DNA from: Haloechinothrix_A salitolerans
Lineage (GTDB): Bacteria > Actinomycetota > Actinomycetes > Mycobacteriales > Pseudonocardiaceae
Assembly: GCF_039544105.1 (NCBI RefSeq)
Contig: NZ_BAABLA010000112.1
DNA: 64,000 nucleotides
Reading direction: 5' to 3' (one strand)
Numbering within the stretch: position 1 is the first letter of the stretch; each line of letters starts with the position of its first letter. The notes below the pieces were generated by a model. That model was not told the DNA's origin. It did not search any database and saw only the letters and a list, made by a program, of their open reading frames with translations. Positions 60,117-64,000 of the stretch are shown one piece after another. The translations under genes were made by a program, and so were the position numbers.

Positions 60117-60998
60117 ATGAGCCCTTTCGACGTCCAGTGCGGGGTGGTGACGGTCGCGCAAGCGCTGGCCTGCATGAGTCGCGGACAGGTTCGTGCGCGG
60201 GTCGCTGCTGGCCGGTGGCAGCGGCCGCACCATGGTGTGCTTGTCACGCACAATGGCCCGCTGACCTGGGAACAGGAGCTGTGGGTGTGCTTGCTGGCCG
60301 CACCGCCGGGTTCAGCGCTCGCCGGACCGACTGCCGCGCAACTCGACGGTCTGCTCGGCCTGGAATCGCGGCGGCCGTGGATCGTCGTCCCGTATGGACG
60401 ACGCAAGCCCCAGCGCGGCGGTGTCGTCGTGCTCCAGTCGCGGCATCTCGGCGACGACGACGTGCACCCGGAACGGAGTCCGCGACGTACGCGGATCGAG
60501 CGCAGCATCCTGGACATGAGCACCAACGCCGTGAGCGCGAAGGCAGCGCGCGTGCCCGTGTTGGCGGCTGTGCAGCAGGCGCTTACTGTGCCCGAGAAGT
60601 TGCGCGCGGCACTGGCGCGTCGTGCCACCTGCTCCCATCGCGCGCTGATCGCCGAGACTATCGATGATGCCGAGGGTGGGGTCCACTCACTGCCAGAACG
60701 GGAGTTCGCCCAGATTCTTCGTGGCCGTCGCTTACCGGCGCCGGTACGTCAGCGGCGGCTGCGCAGACCGGACGGCCGATACTACCTCGATGCCGACTGG
60801 GACACCTACGACCTCTCGGTAGAGATCCACGGCCTTCCGCACCTGGAGATTCGCAACTGGGACGCGGATCTCGACCGGCACAACGAGCTGAGCATCGACG
60901 GTAGACGACTGTTGCAGTTCGCCTCCTACGCCGTGCGTCACCACCCCGGTCGCGTCGCCGACCAGGTCGAACGAGGTCTCAGCCGGGGCGGACTGTGA
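60117..60998 (+). CDS. AbiEi/DUF559-like protein with degenerate endonuclease-fold C-terminus
   Basis: 293 aa. The N-terminal ~75 residues form a helix-turn-helix-like domain (VVTVAQALACMSRGQVRARVAAGRWQRPHHGVLV) as in AbiEi-type proteins. The C-terminal part, RRPDGRYYLDADWDTYDLSVEIHGLPHLEIRNWDADLDRHNELSIDGRRLLQF, matches the Vsr/DUF559 nuclease fold, with Asp, Glu and His retained but EIHG in place of the common EIDG. Flanked on both sides by the palindromic repeat; its stop codon TGA (60996-60998) lies inside the left arm of copy 4. Function uncertain. Confidence 0.7.
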   Translation: MSPFDVQCGVVTVAQALACMSRGQVRARVAAGRWQRPHHGVLVTHNGPLTWEQELWVCLLAAPPGSALAGPTAAQLDGLLGLESRRPWIVVPYGRRKPQRGGVVVLQSRHLGDDDVHPERSPRRTRIERSILDMSTNAVSAKAARVPVLAAVQQALTVPEKLRAALARRATCSHRALIAETIDDAEGGVHSLPEREFAQILRGRRLPAPVRQRRLRRPDGRYYLDADWDTYDLSVEIHGLPHLEIRNWDADLDRHNELSIDGRRLLQFASYAVRHHPGRVADQVERGLSRGGL

Positions 60999-61038
60999 GT
61001 CGTTGCGGTTGTTGACGCGACCATAATGACTCACACTC
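60991..61038. repeat. Palindromic repeat, copy 4
   Basis: Left arm GACTGTGAGTCGTTGCGGTT, right arm CGCGACCATAATGACTCACA plus CTC. More diverged than the other copies. It contains the stop codon of the gene at 60117-60998 and lies between convergent genes. Confidence 0.72.
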
Positions 61039-61060
61039 CTGAGCAGGCGCGAGGACGTCT

Positions 61061-62038
61061 TCAGATCCAGCCGTTCCGGCAGGCGTAGACGGCCAGCTGG
61101 AAGCGGTTTACCACTCCAGCGCGAGTGGTCAAGCTCTCCAGGTTCCGCGACAGCGTGCGACGGCTGATACCAAGCAGTTCCGCGATCGCGTGATCGGTGA
61201 TGCCGCTCGCGAGCAGTTCGATGATCTTGCGTTCGATCGGCCGCAGCGAGGACGGCTCCTTGGTGCCAAGGTGCATCGGCAGCGCCGCGCGCCAGGAGCT
61301 CTCGAACAGCCCGATCAGCGCGTCGAGCAGGCTGGACTGCCGGATCAGCAGGCTGGATCGACTGATCTCCATCTCCGCGTCCGACAGCGACACCAGCGCG
61401 AGGCGGCCGTCATAGATGCTGAGTTTGACCGGCACATCCGGCAGCACCCGCGCCTGCTCACCGGCGGCGATACAGGGCTGGATGTTCTCGGCATAGTAGT
61501 CCGGCTGCCGCACCGCCGCGCGGGCGTACACGCAGCGGTACGACACGCCGCGCCCCAGATTCTCCACCTCGAGGTCGTTCGGGCCTCGCTGCGTGGTGTA
61601 CGGCGGCGAGTCGAACCGCAGCACCTCCTTGGTGGCGGCGGATTCCTCCAGGTGTACCCGCTCCGCGACGTAGGGTGCGGTGATCACCTCGACCAGATCG
61701 TCCGGCGATTGCTGCCACACCGAACGGCGGAACTGCCGGTAGGCGTTCGTGGCGGCGAGTTCGGCGGCGCGCAGCTCGGATTCCCGCGCCCGCGCGAGCC
61801 GTTGCAGACCGGTGCTTGGCTCGATCGGCGCGATGGTGTCGACGTCCGTTGTCGCGACAAGCCCTGCTTTGGTCAGACTCTCCACCGCGGCCGCGGTGTC
61901 CGCTTCGGACAGGTCGAGCGCGCTGGCGATCGCGCTGTGCGTGGCGGGGCCAGTACCGAGTAGCCACTGATACAGCCGGACATCCTCGCGGCCAAGCCCC
62001 AACCTGCGCAGATGGATGTCCAGCTCATCGTCTGACAT
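61061..62038 (-). CDS. TrmB/LuxR-type transcription regulator
   Basis: 325 aa. N-terminal TrmB-like winged helix (DVRLYQWLLGTGPATHSAIASALDLSEADTAAAVESL), then a coiled segment with ESELRAAELAATNAYRQFRRSV. The middle is a phospholipase-D-like sensor fold (YRCVYARAAV, PVKLSIYDGRLALVSL). The LuxR C-terminal HTH is LRPIERKIIELLASGITDHAIAELLGISRRTLSRNLESL. ATG 62038 has GGTGAGG six bases upstream. Regulators of this build often sit beside the genes they control, but no specific target is evident here. Confidence 0.83.
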   Translation of the reverse strand: MSDDELDIHLRRLGLGREDVRLYQWLLGTGPATHSAIASALDLSEADTAAAVESLTKAGLVATTDVDTIAPIEPSTGLQRLARARESELRAAELAATNAYRQFRRSVWQQSPDDLVEVITAPYVAERVHLEESAATKEVLRFDSPPYTTQRGPNDLEVENLGRGVSYRCVYARAAVRQPDYYAENIQPCIAAGEQARVLPDVPVKLSIYDGRLALVSLSDAEMEISRSSLLIRQSSLLDALIGLFESSWRAALPMHLGTKEPSSLRPIERKIIELLASGITDHAIAELLGISRRTLSRNLESLTTRAGVVNRFQLAVYACRNGWI

Positions 62039-62120
62039 GAAGAACCTCACCCATGTATCGCCTGCCGATCACGATGGTACGGGCAGGCGGCACGGGCCGC
62101 TGAGGCGGTACGGGCGCGAC

Positions 62121-62155
62121 AAGGGCTCCGGCAGCTTCTGACTGTCGGAGCCCTT
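62121..62155. terminator. Hairpin ending the merR-peptide transcript
   Basis: AAGGGCTCCGGCAG (62121-62134) pairs with CTGTCGGAGCCCTT (62142-62155) over 14 bp with one G-U pair and the loop CTTCTGA. It lies about 140 bases beyond the stop of the cysteine-rich peptide on the minus strand. The bases between (62156-62294) hold no further gene that I can support. Confidence 0.65.
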
Positions 62156-62294
62156 CTCGCTGATCCCGTGCGGGGCGAACCACGACGCCCCGGAGAGGAT
62201 CACCCTCGGATCCGAAGAAATTTCTACATGCTCCGACGGGTCCGTGGTGTCGCAGCGTTGCCAGTGGCCTCAGATCGCCACGAACCCGGCCGGT

Positions 62295-62363
62295 TCAGCA
62301 GCAGTTCTCGCAGTCCTCGCAGCAGTCGTCGCCACCGTTGAGCAGCGGGTTCGTGTCGCGCAT
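62295..62363 (-). CDS. 22-residue cysteine-rich peptide coupled to merR
   Basis: Tiny frame read from ATG 62363-62361 to TGA 62297-62295. After MRDTNPLLN it reads GGDDCCEDCENCC: five cysteines (14, 15, 18, 21, 22) in the last nine residues as CC-x2-C-x2-CC, with three acidic residues among or beside them. The start codon overlaps the merR stop (TGATG), and GGGAGG lies eight bases upstream, a strong ribosome site. These features argue for a real gene. Five thiols with acidic neighbours fit a soft-metal chelator (metallothionein-like) or a metal-delivery peptide. It is too short for automated callers, so it may have gone unnoticed. Function is inferred. Confidence 0.7.
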   Translation of the reverse strand: MRDTNPLLNGGDDCCEDCENCC

Positions 62364-62809
62364 CACTCACACCTCCCTTCCGATTGGTCGTTCGAGTCAT
62401 CGGGTGGACACCATTCGCCGGGACTGACGTCGGGGCACCGCCCGCTCGGCAGTCCGGCGAGCGTCTCGGCCAGCTCGGCCCGCAACGCGGTGAGCCGTGC
62501 CAGCTCGTCGTCGATGTCGTCAATGCGCCTGCGCAGCAACCCTTCGGCGGGCTCGCACGGACATACGCCGGTATCGCGCACGCTGAGGAGGTCGGCGATC
62601 TCCCGCAGTCGCAGCCCGAGCCGTTGACAGCCTTGAATGAAGCCGACCCGCTCCACCGTCTCGGTGGGGTAGAGGCGGTAGCCGGACGGCGTGCGCGGCG
62701 GTGGAGCGAGTAGCCCTGCGCGCTCGTAGTACCTGATCGTGTCCGGCCGGACCCCGACACGGGCGGCCAGTTCGGCCACGCGCAGGCCCGGTGCTGTCTT
62801 CGTCGTCAC
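62363..62809 (-). CDS. MerR family thiol-metal sensor
   Basis: 148 aa from GTG 62809. The N-terminal winged helix is RVAELAARVGVRPDTIRYYERAGLLAPPPRTPSGYRLYP, followed by the dimer helix DDIDDELARLTALRAELAETL. Cysteines are at 61, 83, 85, 125, 134 and 147. C83 or C85 together with C125 and C134 match the three-thiol site of MerR/PbrR-type sensors, including the nine-residue spacing of the last two (C117 and C126 in MerR). So mercury, lead, cadmium or another thiophilic ion is the likely signal. It is autoregulated from the promoter at 62818-62848, with the start codon about seven bases after the -10, so translation may be leaderless. Confidence 0.88.
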   Translation of the reverse strand: MTTKTAPGLRVAELAARVGVRPDTIRYYERAGLLAPPPRTPSGYRLYPTETVERVGFIQGCQRLGLRLREIADLLSVRDTGVCPCEPAEGLLRRRIDDIDDELARLTALRAELAETLAGLPSGRCPDVSPGEWCPPDDSNDQSEGRCE

Positions 62810-62817
62810 GCTATCGA

Positions 62818-62848
62818 CGGTAAACCTGGGAGCGCGCTCCAAGGTCAA
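62818..62848 (-). promoter_or_regulatory. MerR-type promoter with 19-base spacer and dyad
   Basis: On the minus strand, -35 TTGACC (62848-62843) and a -10-like TTACCG (62823-62818) are separated by 19 bases, the overlong spacer typical of MerR-activated promoters. The dyad CCTTGGAGCGCGCTCCCAGG (62844-62825) fills the spacer with a single mismatch between half-sites. This is the autoregulatory promoter of merR and the cysteine-rich peptide. Confidence 0.82.
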
Positions 62849-62914
62849 GCAAACGAACCAGAAAGATCCGATGCCAATGCGGTCGCGGCCCGACATGCGT
62901 CGTCTGCGCCACAG

Positions 62915-62966
62915 GACTAGGTTATCCGGATTGGTTAGCCTATGCTTGCTTAGCGAAGCCTAAGCT
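62915..62966 (+). promoter_or_regulatory. IdeR/DtxR-like iron boxes upstream of the AMP ligase
   Basis: Two overlapping matches to the TTAGGTTAGGCTAACCTAA consensus: ATTGGTTAGCCTATGCTTG (62930-62948) on the plus strand and TTAGGCTTCGCTAAGC (62963-62948) on the minus strand. Each keeps about two thirds of the positions, mostly the TTAG-type half-sites. Spacing 20-60 bases before the start codon suits repression by an iron-loaded DtxR/IdeR protein. Confidence 0.5.
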
Positions 62967-62986
62967 CCGCTATGACGAGGTGGCCC

Positions 62987-64000
62987 ATGTCGGTCGATGC
63001 CGCACCGCACCGGACGGTGGAGGACCGCGGCGTCGCTGGTGTTCCGTTCGCGACGAGCTTGGCCCAGCACGGCGAGCGCACCGCGCTCATCGACGCGCAC
63101 GGGCAGCGCCTGACATATCGTGAGCTCGCCGACAGGGTCGCGGCGATGCGCGCCAGGCTCGGCACCACGCGCAGGCTAGTGCTGGTCGCCGCCGCCAACG
63201 ACGTCGATCCGATCGTGGCTTATCTGGCGGCGCTGTCCGGCGGACACCCCGTGCTGCTGGCCAGCGCGCACGACGCCGCGTACCGCGAGGAACTGATCGC
63301 CAGCTACGACCCCGATGTCGTCATCGACGAGAAGTTCACCGAGCGCCGCGTCGGCACCGCCCATACGCTGCATCCCTCGCTCGCACTGCTGCTGTCGACG
63401 TCCGGCTCCACCGGTTCGCCCAAGCTGGTGCGGCTTTCGGCGCGCAACGTGCAGGCCAACGCCGAGTCAATCGCGCGATACCTGGAGATCGAGCCGACCG
63501 ATCGGCCGATTACCTCGCTGCCGATGCAATACTGCTACGGGCTGTCAGTGATCAACAGCAACCTGCTGCGCGGCGCGGGCCTTGTGCTGACCGACGCGTC
63601 GGTGATCGAGCCGGAGTTCTGGGCGCTGTTTCGCGAGCACGGCTGCACCAGTCTGCACGGTGTGCCCTACACGTTTGACCTGCTTGACCGCGCGGATTTC
63701 GCGGAGATGGACTTGCCGAGCTTGCGGTATGTCACCCAGGCAGGCGGCAAGCTCGCACCCGAGCGGGTACGAGAGTTCGCCCGCCTCGGGCGACGCGACG
63801 GCTGGCGGCTGTTCGTCATGTACGGCCAGACTGAAGCCACCGCCCGCATGGCGTACCTGCCACCCGAACAGGCCGAACGCCATCCCGATGCCATCGGCGT
63901 CGCCATCCCCGGCGGCGACTTCGAACTCGCCTTCGTGTCGGACGGCGGTGATCAGGGCGAGCTGATCTACCGGGGCCCGAACGTGATGCTCGGCTACGCC
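62987..64000 (+). CDS. AMP-dependent acyl/aryl ligase, truncated by the window edge
   Basis: 338 codons are inside the window and the frame is still open. Adenylate-forming enzyme: core phosphate loop LLSTSGSTGSPKLVRLS, then LPMQYCYGLSVINSNLLRGAGLVLTD, and the A5-type motif VMYGQTEATARMAYLPP. N-terminal QRLTYRELADRVAAMRARL is typical of the superfamily. ATG 62987 (MSVDAAPHRT) has GAGG seven bases upstream; ATG 62972 is possible. The iron boxes upstream suggest iron starvation induces it, so activation of a siderophore building block or fatty acid (MbtM-like) is the leading idea, unproven without the downstream genes. Confidence 0.85.
   Translation, partial: MSVDAAPHRTVEDRGVAGVPFATSLAQHGERTALIDAHGQRLTYRELADRVAAMRARLGTTRRLVLVAAANDVDPIVAYLAALSGGHPVLLASAHDAAYREELIASYDPDVVIDEKFTERRVGTAHTLHPSLALLLSTSGSTGSPKLVRLSARNVQANAESIARYLEIEPTDRPITSLPMQYCYGLSVINSNLLRGAGLVLTDASVIEPEFWALFREHGCTSLHGVPYTFDLLDRADFAEMDLPSLRYVTQAGGKLAPERVREFARLGRRDGWRLFVMYGQTEATARMAYLPPEQAERHPDAIGVAIPGGDFELAFVSDGGDQGELIYRGPNVMLGYA

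Noticed and set aside
62228..62338. Plus-strand Ser/Arg-rich frame opposite the cysteine-rich peptide
   Set aside because: Its SSSRSPRSSRR-type repeats come from reading the TGC/GAG codons backwards; no ribosome site.
62224..62760. 178-aa minus-strand frame over the cysteine-rich peptide and merR
   Set aside because: Out of frame with both; MerR motifs lie in the 62363-62809 frame.
1..64000. CRISPR arrays, tRNA, rRNA and insertion sequences
   Set aside because: No regularly spaced direct repeats with unique spacers, no recognisable tRNA arms or rRNA sequence, and no transposase were seen.

Overview
The window is high-GC actinobacterial chromosome, most likely from the Pseudonocardiaceae. 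The evidence is strong GC bias at third codon positions, frequent GTG starts, mycobacterial-type gene neighbourhoods and actinobacteria-restricted families (MptB, acVLRF1, TIGR03084, SufR-led suf operon). I saw no rRNA, tRNA, CRISPR array or insertion sequence.

Layout. 0.5-18.4 kb is a conserved core block that, from memory, follows the order of M. tuberculosis Rv1451-Rv1466: ctaB, a HelD/HelR-type RNA polymerase ATPase, an FKBP lipoprotein, quinone reductase, ATP-grasp enzyme, ctaA, an ABC-2 exporter, mptB, then divergent sufR-B-D-C-S-U-T with a SufR-like operator on the sufR start codon. 18.5-22.5 kb holds a DASS carboxylate transporter with a CitA-type two-component system. 22.6-25.2 kb holds lemA and an M48 protease. 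25.3-33.0 kb is accessory: a TetR/dehydrogenase/membrane operon, a tyrosine integrase divergent from a zinc-finger coiled-coil protein, a TetR-SDR-DUF5990 operon and a DUF433/DUF5615 toxin-antitoxin pair. 33.0-37.9 kb has an EAL-GGDDF protein, dGTPase, acVLRF1 and a PIN toxin with a shortened antitoxin. 38.0-40.1 kb returns to the core order (Rv1473 and Rv1473A homologues), with a structured leader before the ABC-F gene. 40.1-48.1 kb has a GT87-type glycosyltransferase, an ABC exporter, a hydrolase, an LCP ligase, a Bcp peroxiredoxin and a degenerate PAS-GGDEF-EAL protein.

48.3-59.9 kb is a catabolic module: a cytochrome P450 divergent from a nine-gene run (TIGR03084 protein, AtuA, acyl-CoA dehydrogenase, carboxyltransferase, biotin carboxylase, second dehydrogenase, SDR, TetR). 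The content is that of acyclic-terpene or branched acyl-CoA degradation, in which an acyl-CoA is dehydrogenated, carboxylated and further processed. A 26-bp palindrome in the divergent promoter is the likely operator for the TetR at the end.

60-64 kb is again accessory. A nuclease-fold protein lies between two copies of a palindromic repeat that recurs four times in the window. It is followed by a TrmB/LuxR regulator, a MerR metal sensor translationally coupled to a 22-residue cysteine-rich peptide, and an AMP-dependent ligase, cut by the window edge, behind IdeR/DtxR-like iron boxes. The MerR-peptide unit, the palindromic repeat family and the ABC-F leader are the least expected items.
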